A DNA stretch of 64,000 bases from Marinobacter daqiaonensis (GCF_900115285.1 NZ_FOYW01000001.1:534376-598375); one strand, 5' to 3'. Shown: positions 30,004-40,712, counted from the first letter of the stretch. The notes: a model not told the origin generated them from the sequence alone. Made by a program: numbers and translations.

Positions 30004-30558
30004 TCAAAGTGCCCGGGACTCCGCCTCCGACACTTTCCCCGTTCCGGCGTCCTTGACGGGCGCCGGCCCGAGGAAACGTTCAAACTCATCCCCGAAGGTG
30101 CGGCGGGACCAGTCCTCGACCACCGCCAACCGTTCTATCATTACCGAAGTCCGCCACCAGGTATCCTCAGCCAGTGGCGTATAACGGGTAAATGCGATGG
30201 CAACGATAACCACCACCACTCCCCTCAGAAGACCGAATATCATCCCCAGGACCCGGTCTGTTGCGCTCAGGCCGGTGACCCGCACCAGGTGGCCGATCAT
30301 GTTGTTGATGATGGCGCCAATAATCAGGGTTCCCACGAACAGAATGGCAAAGGCGGCAATCAGGCGGACCAGCGGGGTTTCCACCGTACTTGCCAACAGG
30401 GTCTGCATCTGCGGATGGAAGGTCCGGGCCACGATGAAGGCTGCCACCCAGGTAACCAGGGACAAGGCCTCTCTGACGAACCCGCGCTTGAGGCTGATCA
30501 GGGTTGAAATTGTCAGCAGGGCGATGATGACCCAGTCGATCCAGATCAGCGTGTTCAT
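30004..30558 (-). CDS. cvpA: Colicin V production protein CvpA
   Basis: Inner-membrane protein of 184 residues with four predicted helices (about residues 5-25, 30-50, 65-90, 105-125). The start is placed at ATG 30556-30558 so that translation begins MNTLIWIDWVIIALL, matching the family; a longer frame of ten more codons exists. The conserved SLKRGFVREALSLVTW motif is present. CvpA is required for colicin V secretion in E. coli, and its general role is not settled. It is encoded between dedD and purF on the same strand. Confidence 0.9.
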   Translation of the reverse strand: MNTLIWIDWVIIALLTISTLISLKRGFVREALSLVTWVAAFIVARTFHPQMQTLLASTVETPLVRLIAAFAILFVGTLIIGAIINNMIGHLVRVTGLSATDRVLGMIFGLLRGVVVVIVAIAFTRYTPLAEDTWWRTSVMIERLAVVEDWSRRTFGDEFERFLGPAPVKDAGTGKVSEAESRAL

Positions 30559-30684
30559 GAACAACCCGGTGGTAAACAGGAAGCGCAAATTCTATCAGGA
30601 ATCGCGGGCAACCCAAACCACAATACCGGGATTGCAGACCGCGGGGCGGTCAGGCGGTGGAAGGCGATGGGACCCTCCGGGACA

Positions 30685-31452
30685 CTAGTCGTCGCCCCGG
30701 CCCGCACCCTGGGTCACCAGGGCCCGGATGTTGAAGGCCTCGTCGAGCACGGCCTTGGCTTTCTCGGCCTCGGCTTCATCAGTGAACGGCCCGGAGAATA
30801 CCCGCACCATCTGGCTATCACCCACCGTCACCGGCTGCAGGTGGGCCCCGTAACCACGGTCACGCACCCGGTCACGCAACCGACGGGCGTTTTCCTCGTT
30901 GCCGAAGCTGCCCAGTTGCAGGACCCAGGCCCCTTCCAGAGTACGCTGGAAATCGCCATTGTCCCCGGAGGACTGAGGGGCGCCGGCTTCTACGGTCGTC
31001 GTTTCATCAGCGGTGGCCGTTGTTGTATCAGGAGTCCCGTCAGACGCTGTGTCGGTATCCGGGGGAAGACTGGCTGTATCGCCGGAACCGCCGGCGGGTT
31101 GCTCCGGATCCGGCTGGACCGCAACAGAATCGTCGCTGCCAGGTTCATCCCCGGCCATCGAACCCGCATCGGCATCCTCTGCTGAGCGCGCCGGCGGCTC
31201 AAGCTCCTCGATACGGTATTCCGGGACACCCTGCTCTTCCGGGCCGGTATCCGGTATGGAAACTTCGGGAAACGGGGGCTCTTCCGGAATATCCAGTGAT
31301 CGCACGGCCCGTTCATCATGGGGTTCATCGAACATCATCGGTACGAATATCACCGCCAGTGATATCAATACCAGAGCTCCTATGATCCGTTGCTTCAATC
31401 CGCTCACCTCATCCGGCTCCCGTTGCTGACCGTGACCCCGATCGCCGGCCAT
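30685..31452 (-). CDS. dedD: SPOR-domain cell division protein (DedD-like)
   Basis: A bitopic inner-membrane protein of 255 residues. A short cytosolic N-terminus (MAGDRGHGQQREPDEVSGLKQR) is followed by one helix (about 22-42, IIGALVLISLAVIFVPMMF). A long acidic, Thr/Ser/Pro-rich periplasmic linker (about 45-168) comes next. The C-terminal SPOR domain (about 172-250) has WVLQLGSFGNEENARRLRDRV and MVRVFSGPFTDEAEAEKAKAVL. SPOR domains bind denuded glycan strands at the septum. The place between folC and cvpA-purF matches dedD in E. coli and Pseudomonas. A good promoter precedes it. Confidence 0.88.
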   Translation of the reverse strand: MAGDRGHGQQREPDEVSGLKQRIIGALVLISLAVIFVPMMFDEPHDERAVRSLDIPEEPPFPEVSIPDTGPEEQGVPEYRIEELEPPARSAEDADAGSMAGDEPGSDDSVAVQPDPEQPAGGSGDTASLPPDTDTASDGTPDTTTATADETTTVEAGAPQSSGDNGDFQRTLEGAWVLQLGSFGNEENARRLRDRVRDRGYGAHLQPVTVGDSQMVRVFSGPFTDEAEAEKAKAVLDEAFNIRALVTQGAGRGDD

Positions 31453-31487
31453 TGTCGGCTTGCGGCGACCCGGAACTGCTGAATGTG

Positions 31488-31516
31488 AATATAACCGCCA
31501 CAGATTCCGAACTCAA
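31488..31516 (-). promoter_or_regulatory. Sigma-70 promoter for dedD-cvpA-purF-metZ
   Basis: On the minus strand, TTGAGT (31511-31516), a 17-bp spacer and TATATT (31488-31493) match nine of twelve positions. The predicted start near 31481 leaves a 30-base leader before dedD. Confidence 0.6.
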
Positions 31517-31542
31517 AGAGCGCAATCGTCCATGACCAATCT

Positions 31543-32841
31543 TTAAGACGTCCCGGGAAAATAGCGTCGCGCCTCCGCCACCGTGAAAAAGGACCCGAAC
31601 ACCAGCAGGATGTCTCCTGTGCCGGCCTTGCTGAGGGCGGCCTGGACCGCCTCCGTCACCGACTCCAGCACGGCGACGTTCTGATCGGCCACCGGGCCAT
31701 GAAGCCGGCTGGCCAGGGCGGTCGCCGATAAACCCCGGGGCACGGCAAGGCCGGCCAGGTACCAGTAATCCACAACCGGAGCCAGGGCGGCCGCCACATT
31801 GGCTGAATCCTTATCTTCGAGTCCCGCGTACACTGCCCAGACCCGGGCATCGGGCGCCTGTTGACGCAGGTCGGCAAGCCGCCGCGCCAGCCAGCCGGCG
31901 GCATGGGGGTTATGCCCCACATCCACGTAGACGTCCGGTTCCCTGGCAACCTTTTCAAAGCGGCCAGCCAGTTGAACCGACCCGAGGACGGCGGCGATCT
32001 GGCTATCTGTCAGGGGCGATCCCAGCCTGATCATGGCGATGGCGGCCGCCGCCAGACTGTATAACGGCAGGCCGTTGGGGGGCAGCGCCACCCGATGTTC
32101 GGCGTCGTCGGTTATCAGCACCGGCCCCCCGGCAGTGGTCTCCAGAAAGTAGCCGGTGCCAGGCCGTTGGAGATTGACCTTCTGGGCCCGGGCCTGCTGG
32201 AGTACCGAGGCGGGTGGGTCCTCATCGGCGTAGATGGCCAGCTGGCCGGGCCGGAGAATACCGGCCTTCTCGAAACCGATGGTATTGCGGTCATTACCGA
32301 GCCAGGCCGTATGGTCCAGGTCAACGGAGGTAATAATGGCCAGATCGGCGTCCAGCACATTCACCGCATCCAGCCGACCGCCAAGCCCCACTTCAAGAAC
32401 CATATTGCGCACGCCGGCTTCCTCCATCACCAGGAAGGCCGCCAGGGTGCCGAATTCGAAATAGGTCAGGGAAACGCCGGAGCGGGCCTTGTCGACCCGC
32501 TGAAAAGCCCGGATAAGGCTGTCATCGGAAACATTCCGCCCGTTGATGCGAACCCGTTCGTTGTACACCATCAGATGCGGTGAGGTGTAGCAACCCACGG
32601 TTTCCCCGGCAGCCAGCAGCAGCGATTCCAGGGCCACAACCGTACTACCCTTGCCGTTGGTGCCGGCAACGGTTATCACCCGACTGGCGGGCCTGGAGGG
32701 CATCAGGCGCCTGAGAACGAGCAGGACCCGGTCCAGGCCAAGATCCATTTCGGTGGGGTGAATCGATTCGAGGTAAGACAGCCAGTCATCAAGGACCGCC
32801 CCCTCATCAGGGGGCGTCACCGGCGCCTCACTCCTGGACAT
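31543..32841 (-). CDS. folC: Dihydrofolate synthase / folylpolyglutamate synthase
   Basis: Adds glutamate to dihydropteroate and later to folates. The 432-residue Mur-ligase-like protein has the P-loop [38 protein letters not shown], the metal-site histidine in [15 protein letters not shown], and [19 protein letters not shown]. The longest start (ATG 32841) overlaps accD by 14 bp. A GTG seven codons later (32820) has AGGAG ten bases upstream and may be the real start. Location after accD and before dedD is conserved. Confidence 0.93.
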   Translation of the reverse strand: MSRSEAPVTPPDEGAVLDDWLSYLESIHPTEMDLGLDRVLLVLRRLMPSRPASRVITVAGTNGKGSTVVALESLLLAAGETVGCYTSPHLMVYNERVRINGRNVSDDSLIRAFQRVDKARSGVSLTYFEFGTLAAFLVMEEAGVRNMVLEVGLGGRLDAVNVLDADLAIITSVDLDHTAWLGNDRNTIGFEKAGILRPGQLAIYADEDPPASVLQQARAQKVNLQRPGTGYFLETTAGGPVLITDDAEHRVALPPNGLPLYSLAAAAIAMIRLGSPLTDSQIAAVLGSVQLAGRFEKVAREPDVYVDVGHNPHAAGWLARRLADLRQQAPDARVWAVYAGLEDKDSANVAAALAPVVDYWYLAGLAVPRGLSATALASRLHGPVADQNVAVLESVTEAVQAALSKAGTGDILLVFGSFFTVAEARRYFPGTS

Positions 32842-33763
32842 TGGCGGCTTCAGGATTGTCAGGCCGTTCCGTTACCTCGAACTCTATGGGACTCTCCGTC
32901 TCCGGTCGCTCCTGGCCGGTAAACTTGGCAAGCACCGAAGCGATTCGCTCACGCATCTTGTGACGGTGCAGGATCATATCGATGGCACCGTGCTCAAGCA
33001 GGAACTCACTGCGCTGGAACCCCTCCGGCAGCTTTTCCCGTACCGTCTGCTCGATGACCCGCGGCCCCGCGAACCCGATCAGGGCGTAGGGCTCGGCAAT
33101 ATTGAGATCACCCAGCATGGCCAGGCTTGCGGACACGCCACCGAACACCGGATCGGTCATCACTGAGATGTAGGGTATGCCCTCCTGTTTCATGCGTTCA
33201 AGAACCGCAGCGGTCTTGGACATCTGCATGAGGGAGATAATGGCCTCCTGCATCCGGGCCCCGCCGGATGCCGAAAAGCACACCAGTGGGATGCGCTCCT
33301 CAAGACAGATGTTGGCGGCACGAACGAACTTCTCCCCTACGACCTGGCCCATGGAGCCACCCAGGAAGTTGAATTCAAAGGCGCAGGCCACCAGTGGAAT
33401 GCCCAGGGTCTTGCCCTTCATTACCACCAGGGCATCCTTCTCGCCGGTTGCCTTCTGGTTCTGGGCGAGACGCTCCTTGTATCGGCGGGTGTCCTTGAAC
33501 TTGAGACGGTCCCAGGGCTCGAGCTCGCTGGCGATCTCCTCGCGGCCATCCTCGTCAAGAAAAATCTCAAGTCGGCGGCGGGCATTGACCCGCAGGTGAT
33601 GGTTGCACTTGGGGCAAACATCCAGGTTCTTGTCCAGTTCGGGCTTGTAGAGAAAACCGCCACATTTGGGACACTTCTTCCACAGCCCCTCCGGCACTCC
33701 CGTCCGTTGCTTGGATTCCGAGCGGATCTTGCTCGGCATGATCTTGTCTAGCCAGTTACTCAT
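32828..33763 (-). CDS. accD: Acetyl-CoA carboxylase carboxyltransferase subunit beta
   Basis: Beta half of the carboxyltransferase that makes malonyl-CoA with AccA. It is 311 residues long and starts [14 protein letters not shown] as expected. The N-terminal zinc ribbon has four cysteines (Cys31, Cys34, Cys50, Cys53), and the crotonase-like core shows [20 protein letters not shown] and the oxyanion glycines in [14 protein letters not shown]. It follows trpA (45-bp gap) and overlaps folC. The C-terminal tail after residue 285 is acidic and variable. Confidence 0.96.
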   Translation of the reverse strand: MSNWLDKIMPSKIRSESKQRTGVPEGLWKKCPKCGGFLYKPELDKNLDVCPKCNHHLRVNARRRLEIFLDEDGREEIASELEPWDRLKFKDTRRYKERLAQNQKATGEKDALVVMKGKTLGIPLVACAFEFNFLGGSMGQVVGEKFVRAANICLEERIPLVCFSASGGARMQEAIISLMQMSKTAAVLERMKQEGIPYISVMTDPVFGGVSASLAMLGDLNIAEPYALIGFAGPRVIEQTVREKLPEGFQRSEFLLEHGAIDMILHRHKMRERIASVLAKFTGQERPETESPIEFEVTERPDNPEAANVQE

Positions 33764-33808
33764 GTTGTCATCCTGTCATTACCTGCTGACTGGGGCCGGC
33801 TTGCGCCG

Positions 33809-34621
33809 TCAGGAAACCAGCCCGTCCAGAGCCTTGCGCATGGGTTGCAACAGATCCGTAAGCGCCTGTTTCAGCTGGGCGGGATCCGTCTGGTTTCGCG
33901 CTATTGTATCCACCAGCACACTGCCGACTATTACACCATCGGATACCTTACCCACAGCGGCCGCGGTTTTCGCATCACGGATGCCGAAACCCACACCCAC
34001 CGGCACCCTGGTGATACTGTGAACATTGGCCACCTTGCGGGCCACCTCATCCACATCAATGGCGGCGGAGCCTGTTACACCTTTAACAGAAACATAGTAC
34101 ACATAGCCGGAAGCGTGTTCACTGATCAACCGGATGCGTTCATCCGTGGTGGTTGGCGCCAGCAGGAAAATGGGGTCCATCTTGCGGGCCGCGAAAAGCG
34201 GAGCGACCTCGTCGGCCTCTTCCGGCGGCAGGTCCACCGTGAGAATGCCGTCGACACCGGCATCGGCGGCAATATCGGCGAAAGCTTCATAACCCATGGC
34301 CACCATGGGATTCAGGTAGCCCATCAGCACAACCGGCGTATCCGGGTCCTGCTCCCGGAAAGTTTTGACCAGTCCGGCCACCTGCCGCAGGGAGGTTCCA
34401 TGCTTCAGGGCCCTTTCGCAGGCCAGCTGGATGACCGGTCCGTCGGCCATGGGGTCCGAAAACGGCACGCCCAACTCAATGATATCGGCCCCTGCCTTCA
34501 CCAGCGTATGCATCAGCTCGACGGTCTGATCCGGATGGGGATCGCCAGCGGTAATGTAGGGAATCAGAGCCTTGCGGCCCTGCTCCCTGAGGTTGTTAAG
34601 CACCCCTTCAATTCGACTCAT
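33809..34621 (-). CDS. trpA: Tryptophan synthase alpha subunit
   Basis: Cleaves indole-3-glycerol phosphate to indole, which is channelled to TrpB. The 270-residue TIM barrel has the catalytic Glu in [18 protein letters not shown], the catalytic Asp in [13 protein letters not shown], and the phosphate-binding [26 protein letters not shown]. It lies 49 bp after trpB on the same strand and 45 bp before accD. Confidence 0.96.
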   Translation of the reverse strand: MSRIEGVLNNLREQGRKALIPYITAGDPHPDQTVELMHTLVKAGADIIELGVPFSDPMADGPVIQLACERALKHGTSLRQVAGLVKTFREQDPDTPVVLMGYLNPMVAMGYEAFADIAADAGVDGILTVDLPPEEADEVAPLFAARKMDPIFLLAPTTTDERIRLISEHASGYVYYVSVKGVTGSAAIDVDEVARKVANVHSITRVPVGVGFGIRDAKTAAAVGKVSDGVIVGSVLVDTIARNQTDPAQLKQALTDLLQPMRKALDGLVS

Positions 34622-34670
34622 GCCTGCTCCTGTTCAAAACCTGGTTCCTGGTTCGGTCGGGCCCGGTCAT

Positions 34671-35891
34671 TCAGGCCTCGATACCATCAAGCTGGGCGAT
34701 GGTATGAATGTCCTTGTCGCCCCGACCCGATATGTTGATCACCACCATCTGGTCCGGCTCCATTTCAGCGGCCAGTTTGATGGCATAGGCCACGGCATGG
34801 GCGGTCTCCAGGGCCGGCATGATGCCCTCCACCCGGGTCAGCCTGCGGAATGCGTTCAGGGCCTCCTCATCGGTCACAGAGACGTAGTTGGCCCGGCCAA
34901 TGTCCTTCAGCCAGCTGTGCTCAGGTCCCACACCCGGATAATCCAGGCCCGCTGACACGGAATGGGTGCCTGCGATCTGGCCATTCTCGTCTTCCATCAG
35001 GTAGGTGCGGTTGCCGTGGAGCACGCCGGGGCGGCCAGCGGCCAGCGGCGCCGCATGCTGGCCGGTTTCAATACCCAGGCCACCGGCCTCGACCCCATAG
35101 AGCTGGACACTCTCATCCGTCAGGAAGGGATAGAACATCCCGATGGCATTGGAGCCACCGCCGACACAGGCCACCAGTGCATCCGGCAGCTTGCCCGCCT
35201 GCTTGAGGGACTGCTCACGGGTCTCCCTGCCAATCACGGACTGGAAGTCGCGAACCAGCAGGGGATACGGATGGGGCCCGGCCACGGTGCCGATGATATA
35301 GAAGGTGTCGTCCACATTCGCAACCCAGTCCCGCATGGCGTCGTTCATGGCGTCCTTGAGGGTGCGGGTGCCGCTCTGAACTGAATGGACCTGGGCCCCC
35401 AGCAGCTTCATCCGATATACGTTGAGGGACTGTCGGCGAACGTCCTCAGCACCCATGAACACGTGGCATTCGAGCCCGAGGCGGGCGCAGACTGTCGCGG
35501 TGGCCACACCATGCTGGCCGGCGCCGGTCTCCGCGATAATCCGCTTCTTGCCCAGGAAACTGGCCAGAAGCGCCTGACCGATGGTGTTGTTCACCTTGTG
35601 GGCGCCGGTATGGTTAAGATCCTCCCGCTTCAGCCAGATCTGCGCACCGCCGGTTTCACGGGTCAGGCGCTCAGCAAAATACAGCGGGCTCGGGCGACCG
35701 ACATAATGGGCGAGATCCTTGTCGAAAGCGGCCTGGAACTCGGGATCCTTCTTGAGGCGCAGGTATTCCCGCTCCAGGGTCATGAGAGAGTCCATCAGCG
35801 TTTCGGATACGAAACGGCCGCCATAGTCTCCGAAATGGCCCCTTGCGTCCGGCAGTTGGCCCAGCATTTCTTCAGTCAGTTTGATTGACAC
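34671..35891 (-). CDS. trpB: Tryptophan synthase beta subunit
   Basis: PLP enzyme that joins indole and serine to tryptophan. The 406-residue protein has the Schiff-base lysine (about Lys99) in [19 protein letters not shown], the catalytic glutamate in [13 protein letters not shown], and the PLP phosphate loop [14 protein letters not shown]. Its ATG lies 20 bp inside the end of trpF, so translation is probably coupled. With trpA it forms the alpha2-beta2 complex. Confidence 0.97.
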   Translation of the reverse strand: MSIKLTEEMLGQLPDARGHFGDYGGRFVSETLMDSLMTLEREYLRLKKDPEFQAAFDKDLAHYVGRPSPLYFAERLTRETGGAQIWLKREDLNHTGAHKVNNTIGQALLASFLGKKRIIAETGAGQHGVATATVCARLGLECHVFMGAEDVRRQSLNVYRMKLLGAQVHSVQSGTRTLKDAMNDAMRDWVANVDDTFYIIGTVAGPHPYPLLVRDFQSVIGRETREQSLKQAGKLPDALVACVGGGSNAIGMFYPFLTDESVQLYGVEAGGLGIETGQHAAPLAAGRPGVLHGNRTYLMEDENGQIAGTHSVSAGLDYPGVGPEHSWLKDIGRANYVSVTDEEALNAFRRLTRVEGIMPALETAHAVAYAIKLAAEMEPDQMVVINISGRGDKDIHTIAQLDGIEA

Positions 35892-36534
35892 GGTTAACCT
35901 CGCTCAGAAACTCGGTAATTTTGGACACATCCTTGATTCCTTTCCGGGTGCCGTCGGCTGTCCCGTCGGGGCTCTCGACGCCGCCGCTGACATCCACACC
36001 CCATGGCCGCACCTGCCCGATAGCGGTCGCCACGTTAGCAGAGTTCAACCCACCGGCCAATATAAGGGGTAAGGGACGCTGTCGCGGGATGACCGACCAG
36101 TCAAAACTCTGGCCGGTCCCGCCATAGCGTGAAGGGTCATACGCATCAACCAGCAATCCCGATGCCTCGCGGTAACGATCAAACGCATCCGTAACCACCG
36201 CGGCATCGCGGACCCGCACGGCCTTGATCCAGCGACGACGGAACTGGGTGCAGAATTCAGGGGTCTCGTCACCATGAAACTGGAGGAGGTCCAGAGGAAT
36301 CCGGGACAGTGCCATCTCCACATCCATTCGCGACGGATTCACGAACAGTCCCACCAGAGTCACGAAGGCCGGCACAACGGCGGCGATCTCCTGAGCCCGT
36401 TCAAGAGTCACGGACCTGGGGCTTTTGTTGTAGAACACCAGCCCGAGAGCATCGGCACCCGCCCGGGAAGCCGCCACGGCATCCTCCGGCCGGGTCACAC
36501 CGCATATCTTTGTTCTTACTCGTGCCAGTTCCAC
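35872..36534 (-). CDS. trpF: Phosphoribosylanthranilate isomerase
   Basis: Third step of tryptophan synthesis, an Amadori rearrangement. The 220-residue TIM barrel starts with GTG (GAGG five bases upstream) and has the catalytic Cys in [13 protein letters not shown], the catalytic Asp in [20 protein letters not shown], and the phosphate site [14 protein letters not shown] and [17 protein letters not shown]. It is preceded by truA (10-bp gap) and overlaps trpB by 20 bp. Confidence 0.96.
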   Translation of the reverse strand: MELARVRTKICGVTRPEDAVAASRAGADALGLVFYNKSPRSVTLERAQEIAAVVPAFVTLVGLFVNPSRMDVEMALSRIPLDLLQFHGDETPEFCTQFRRRWIKAVRVRDAAVVTDAFDRYREASGLLVDAYDPSRYGGTGQSFDWSVIPRQRPLPLILAGGLNSANVATAIGQVRPWGVDVSGGVESPDGTADGTRKGIKDVSKITEFLSEVNRVNQTD

Positions 36535-36544
36535 GGCGACCTCG

Positions 36545-37450
36545 TCAGGACAGCGTTCGTTGTTTCTGGTGAATCCAGCTCGGCGTTACCGGGCCATTGG
36601 CGGCGTCATCGAACCAGGGGCGCACGAACGTGGGACCGCAAAGGGCCGACGGAATACCGAAATGATCCGGATAGCCGACATCCACCAGGTAAAGCCCCCC
36701 GGGCGGCGCCGTGACACCGGCAAGCCGGCGATCCTGGCCCGCCAGGACCTCTCCTATCCATGGGGGCGGGTATTTTCCCTGCCCCACCGCCATGAGAGCC
36801 CCGGCAAAATTACGCACCATATGATGGAGGAACGCATTGGCCTGCACGTCCATCACCACGAAATCACCACGACGGTCTATCCGGATAAACTCCACAAAAC
36901 GACGGGGCGAACGGGACTGACAACCGGCGGCCCGGAAAGCACTGAAATCGTGATCACCTGTCAGCATCTGCGCCGCCTCATGCATGAGTCCGGCATCCAG
37001 CGGGCGAAAGGTCCAGGAGACCTGGGACGGCAGCAGCGCCGGCCGTACCGGACCATTGAAGATAACATACCGATAGCGCCGATACACGGCGGAAAAGCGG
37101 GCATGGAAAGGCTCCGGGGCATCGCCCGCCCAGTGTACGGCGATATTCGCCGGCAGCGCGGTGTTAATGCCCATCACCCACGAGCGCAGGTTGCGCAACG
37201 CCCGGGTCTCGAAATGCACCACCTGGTAGCTGGCATGAACACCGGCATCCGTCCGGCCCGCGCAGACCAGCTCAACCGGCTCGTCCGCAACCTTGCTGAC
37301 CGCCCGGGTCAGTTCCGTCTCCACTGAGGGAACACCACTTTTCTGGAATTGCCAGCCATGGTAGGCCGCGCCATCGTACTCGAGGACCAGGGCCACCCGG
37401 CCCTGTCCGATCGGCTTGTCTGTGGTGAGGGGGACGGGCGTCTGGAACAA
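36545..37450 (-). CDS. truA: tRNA pseudouridine(38-40) synthase
   Basis: Isomerises uridines 38-40 in the anticodon stem of many tRNAs. The catalytic Asp is in [14 protein letters not shown] (about residue 68), with [14 protein letters not shown] near the N-terminus and [13 protein letters not shown] further on. The start is not ATG. A TTG at 37448-37450 has AGGA six bases upstream and gives 301 residues. A TTG eight codons earlier has no ribosome site, and a GTG before ALVLEYDG is another possibility. It is first in a truA-trpF-trpB-trpA-accD-folC run. Confidence 0.93.
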   Translation of the reverse strand: MFQTPVPLTTDKPIGQGRVALVLEYDGAAYHGWQFQKSGVPSVETELTRAVSKVADEPVELVCAGRTDAGVHASYQVVHFETRALRNLRSWVMGINTALPANIAVHWAGDAPEPFHARFSAVYRRYRYVIFNGPVRPALLPSQVSWTFRPLDAGLMHEAAQMLTGDHDFSAFRAAGCQSRSPRRFVEFIRIDRRGDFVVMDVQANAFLHHMVRNFAGALMAVGQGKYPPPWIGEVLAGQDRRLAGVTAPPGGLYLVDVGYPDHFGIPSALCGPTFVRPWFDDAANGPVTPSWIHQKQRTLS

Positions 37451-37480
37451 TGTCTTTCCTGAATACAGGTGCAATCAATG

Positions 37481-37510
37481 AAGAACGCCGGCCCATGGGC
37501 CGGCGTTCTT
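37481..37510 (-). terminator. Palindromic hairpin after fimV
   Basis: A perfect 30-bp palindrome, with arms AAGAACGCCGGCCCA and TGGGCCGGCGTTCTT. It lies 24 bp after the fimV stop and before the truA start. On the minus strand it ends in GTTCTTC, so it is a very stable hairpin with a short T-rich end. It probably insulates fimV from truA-trp. Confidence 0.65.
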
Positions 37511-37533
37511 GTCGGGATCGCTATTATAACGGA

Positions 37534-40500
37534 TTACGGGAGTTTTTTGAGTAGCGATTGCGCGTCACTCTTCTGCTCATCCGTTCCCTCGAGAATCACC
37601 TCCTCGAGAATCTCCCGGGCACCTTCACTGTCACCCATGTCGACGTAGGCACGGGCAAGGTCCAGCTTGGTGGCCACCTCGTCGGTACCGGAGAGGAAGT
37701 CGAAATCATCGTCATCCCCCAATGAAGCCTCATCCATCTCATCGATATCCATACCGGAGGACTTTCCTGCAGTACTGGCTCCCTCCACCGGCTTCTCCTC
37801 CGCAAGGTCGTCACTGTCCAGTTCCGGGATTTCCAGATCCGATAGATCGTCGATGTCACCCTCGGTTGTTCCGGCTTCATCCAGGTCGAGATCGTCCAGA
37901 TCCAGCCGGCTTTCGTCCTCAGGCTCTGATTCGGAAACCTGGTCCATCAGCGCGAGATCTTCATCGGACACGTCCAGCTCGAGGTCGTCGAAACTGTCCT
38001 CGGAAGCCCGGGAAGGCTCGGCGCTTTGTCCAGCCTCAACCCGGTCCAGTTCCGCGTCCAGCTCGTCAAGGAAGGATTCGTCGAGGTCGGCCTCATCCTC
38101 CGGGTTCACCGAGCTGTCGGCCAGGTCCAGATCGCCGGTCTCCAGATCGGTGTCGTCAAACTCCAGGGCCGACTCTTCCTCAGCGAGATCCGCGGCACCC
38201 TGGACGTCTTCCGGTGCCGGCTCGCTGTCGAATCCTGCGTCATCCAGTTCCAGGGAACTGAAATCGTCGTTGTCTTCGAGATTCAGCGGTTCCTCGCCGC
38301 CCTGATCGCTGACATCAGCCTCTGATGCTTCCTCTTCCTCCGGGAATTCGAAATCAATGTCGGCGAGGGATTCTTCCCCCTCCTCGCCGGCGGGCTCAGC
38401 GGGCAGCTCGCTCTCAGGCGGGGACTGTCGGTCCGGTGTCTCGTGTGCCAGTCCGGAGATGTCGAATTCAATGGCCTCATCGGGACCGGACCAATCACTT
38501 TCCCGGTTTTCCTCTTCCGGCAGATCCAGTTCCTCGAAGCCGGCAATCAGTTCATTGGCCTGCTCGTCGGAAGGCGCTGGCGGCTGGGTCGATTCCGAGG
38601 CCGGTGACTCGTAGGCACTGAAACCACTATCGCCCCGGAGCTGGGACTCCAGCTCATCGATACTGGGGGTCGATTCCATCTCTTCCAGTCGGGCCCGGAG
38701 CGCCTGGGCCTCTGGCATGGCCTCGTCCATCTCCATGGCTTCCAGCTCGGCATACTGCTTGTCGAAGGCCGAGCGGTTACCGGTGTCGGCATAGACCGCC
38801 AACAGCTTCAGGCGCAGATCGGAGCGGCTGGGCTCACGGGATATGGCGTTTTCCAGCACCTCCACTGCCGCATCATGCTGGCCGTAGGAGACATAGCGGT
38901 CAGCCTCTTCCAGCGCGGTGGTTTCAGAGGCAAGGTCTTCCTCGCCCAGGGACAGCTCGAAACCGCCCTCATCCTCACCTGTTTCCTCGTCCAGCTGGCG
39001 GTAGAAGTCCTTGTCCTTGCCACCGGAACGACGGGAGACCAACAGAACCAGCAACAGCAGCAAGACCAGAAAACCTCCGAGGGCGATCTGGTACATGAAG
39101 TTGCCGGCGATCAGTTCGATCGCTCGGGCGACCAAACCCTTTTCAGGGTCTGCAGAGGCGGTGGGTTCAGGCTGCGCTTCAGTCGCCGCGGCGGGCGCCT
39201 CTCCGGTTTCCGCCGGCTGGGTCACCTCAACGTCCGGCTCTGCCGTGGGGGAAGTTTCCGTGCCTTCTGCCGCAGGAGTTTCAGCGGCCTCTGCCTCAGG
39301 TTCCTGCTGCCCGGCATCCGGCGCGGGCTCTGCATCCTCCGTCGCAGGGGCCTGTACGTCCTCGTCCGGCGTGGCGTCGGCGGCTGCATCCTGCTCTGCC
39401 GCTTCACCGGTTTCATCCGCTGTCATGTCATCCGGGGTGACGGGACCATCGCCGGCCGGCGCGGCTTGCTCTTCCGCGGCCACCGACCCCTGGATCTCGG
39501 CCAGCTGACTGTCTTTCAGCTCGATCAGGCGCTGGAGGGTCTCGACCTGATCCTGCAGATCCTCAAGCCGGCTGTTCAGCTCTTCGTTCTCACGCTGGAC
39601 GCGATCCAGCTCCTCCAGTGCCACGGCTCGCCCGGCATCAGCGGTTCCGCCCTGGCGACCATCACCGCCGGCGGAGCCTTCGGTCCGGGTGGCTTCGCCG
39701 TCCTGGGGAACCACCAGACGAAGTTCATCGGAGGCGCCCGCAGGCGCTGTACCTGTATCACCGGTGTCGGCCACGGCCTGATCGGTGGCATCCACTTCAC
39801 GGGCGGGCTGGGCAAAGGCCCTGTTCTGTGCCGCGACCTCTCGGGTTGCCTGAGCCTGGGATCTGGCGCGGATGTCTTCCATGTCCGGGACCCGCAGTAC
39901 CTCGCCCCGCTTCAGGCGGTTGATGTTGCCGTCAATGAATGCGTCCGGGTTGAGGTCCTGCAGTGCCAGCATGACCTGATTCATGGAAACGCTGCTGTCC
40001 GGGCGCACCCGCTGGGCAATGGTCCAGAGGGTGTCCGACGATGTGGTCGGTCCCAGGGTGCGGCCCTGGCCAGCATCCCTGGACACGGTTTCCGGGGGCT
40101 GCTGCTGACGGCCCTGGGGCTGGGCAGTGCGGCGCTCGGTACGGGCGGCCTGCACAGGCTCCTCGACGCCGGAATCCTCGGCGTAAACCGGGGGATCGAT
40201 CAACAGCGAATATTCCCGCATCACCCGACCGCTGGGCCAGGTCACTTCCACCAGGAAATTCAGGTAGGGCTCGCGCACCGGCTCGCTGCTGGTCACCGAA
40301 ATCACCAGTTCGCCGTTGGCGTCAGTGGTGACATTGAAATTAAGACGGGAAAGGAAAAAATCACGATTGAGGCCGACACGCTCGTAGGCGCGCTCGGAGG
40401 CCAGGTTGACGATGATCTCGTCCGGGCTGATGCCCTGGGCCCTGCGTACATCGATTTCTGCATTCAGTGGTTGGTTGAGATAGGACTGCAGCTCTATCTC

Positions 40501-40581
40501 TCCAAGGCCCAATGCCTGTGCGACACCGGAACCAAGCCCTCCCGCCAGAGCCAGGGCAACCGCAAGCTTGCGTACCTTCAT
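37534..40581 (-). CDS. fimV: FimV-type pilus/polarity scaffold protein
   Basis: A large inner-membrane peptidoglycan-binding scaffold needed for type IV pilus secretin assembly and polar localisation in Pseudomonas. The 1015-residue protein has a signal peptide (cleavage near VAQALG). The conserved N-terminal FimV domain shows LGLGEIELQSYLNQPLNAEI and YLNFLVEVTWPSGRVMREY. A LysM-like module is near residue 180 (SDTLWTIAQRV), and a short coiled coil near 325-360. One membrane helix (about 495-515) is followed by a very acidic cytoplasmic region with TPR-like helices near 560-640, and a conserved C-terminal FimV domain (TKLDLARAYVDMGDSEGAREILEEV). Composition is extremely rich in Asp and Glu. 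It lies between truA and asd, as in Pseudomonas. Confidence 0.92.
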   Translation of the reverse strand: MKVRKLAVALALAGGLGSGVAQALGLGEIELQSYLNQPLNAEIDVRRAQGISPDEIIVNLASERAYERVGLNRDFFLSRLNFNVTTDANGELVISVTSSEPVREPYLNFLVEVTWPSGRVMREYSLLIDPPVYAEDSGVEEPVQAARTERRTAQPQGRQQQPPETVSRDAGQGRTLGPTTSSDTLWTIAQRVRPDSSVSMNQVMLALQDLNPDAFIDGNINRLKRGEVLRVPDMEDIRARSQAQATREVAAQNRAFAQPAREVDATDQAVADTGDTGTAPAGASDELRLVVPQDGEATRTEGSAGGDGRQGGTADAGRAVALEELDRVQRENEELNSRLEDLQDQVETLQRLIELKDSQLAEIQGSVAAEEQAAPAGDGPVTPDDMTADETGEAAEQDAAADATPDEDVQAPATEDAEPAPDAGQQEPEAEAAETPAAEGTETSPTAEPDVEVTQPAETGEAPAAATEAQPEPTASADPEKGLVARAIELIAGNFMYQIALGGFLVLLLLLVLLVSRRSGGKDKDFYRQLDEETGEDEGGFELSLGEEDLASETTALEEADRYVSYGQHDAAVEVLENAISREPSRSDLRLKLLAVYADTGNRSAFDKQYAELEAMEMDEAMPEAQALRARLEEMESTPSIDELESQLRGDSGFSAYESPASESTQPPAPSDEQANELIAGFEELDLPEEENRESDWSGPDEAIEFDISGLAHETPDRQSPPESELPAEPAGEEGEESLADIDFEFPEEEEASEADVSDQGGEEPLNLEDNDDFSSLELDDAGFDSEPAPEDVQGAADLAEEESALEFDDTDLETGDLDLADSSVNPEDEADLDESFLDELDAELDRVEAGQSAEPSRASEDSFDDLELDVSDEDLALMDQVSESEPEDESRLDLDDLDLDEAGTTEGDIDDLSDLEIPELDSDDLAEEKPVEGASTAGKSSGMDIDEMDEASLGDDDDFDFLSGTDEVATKLDLARAYVDMGDSEGAREILEEVILEGTDEQKSDAQSLLKKLP

Positions 40582-40682
40582 GCTTTTTCCTTACCAGTCT
40601 CCGTTATTCGTTACCGCTATTGAATACAGAATCGGACGAGGTTGGATGACTTTCGCTTTATTAATGTTGGATTGCGGCAAGT

Positions 40683-40712
40683 ATTATTGATAAAGCCTTT
40701 TTTATCAATCAA
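40683..40712 (-). promoter_or_regulatory. Candidate fimV promoter overlapping an inverted repeat
   Basis: On the minus strand, TTGATT (40707-40712), an 18-bp spacer and AATAAT (40683-40688). The spacer and its edges contain TTGATAAA-N6-TTTATCAA (40687-40708). The predicted start near 40676 gives a leader of about 95 bases. Confidence 0.4.

Noticed and set aside
38875..40623. A 582-codon open frame on the plus strand opposite fimV
   Set aside because: Shadow of the acidic, repetitive fimV coding sequence; no ribosome site and no recognisable domain.
40687..40708. FNR/ANR box upstream of fimV
   Set aside because: The half-sites TTGAT and ATCAA are present but are 12 bases apart; an FNR-type box needs four.
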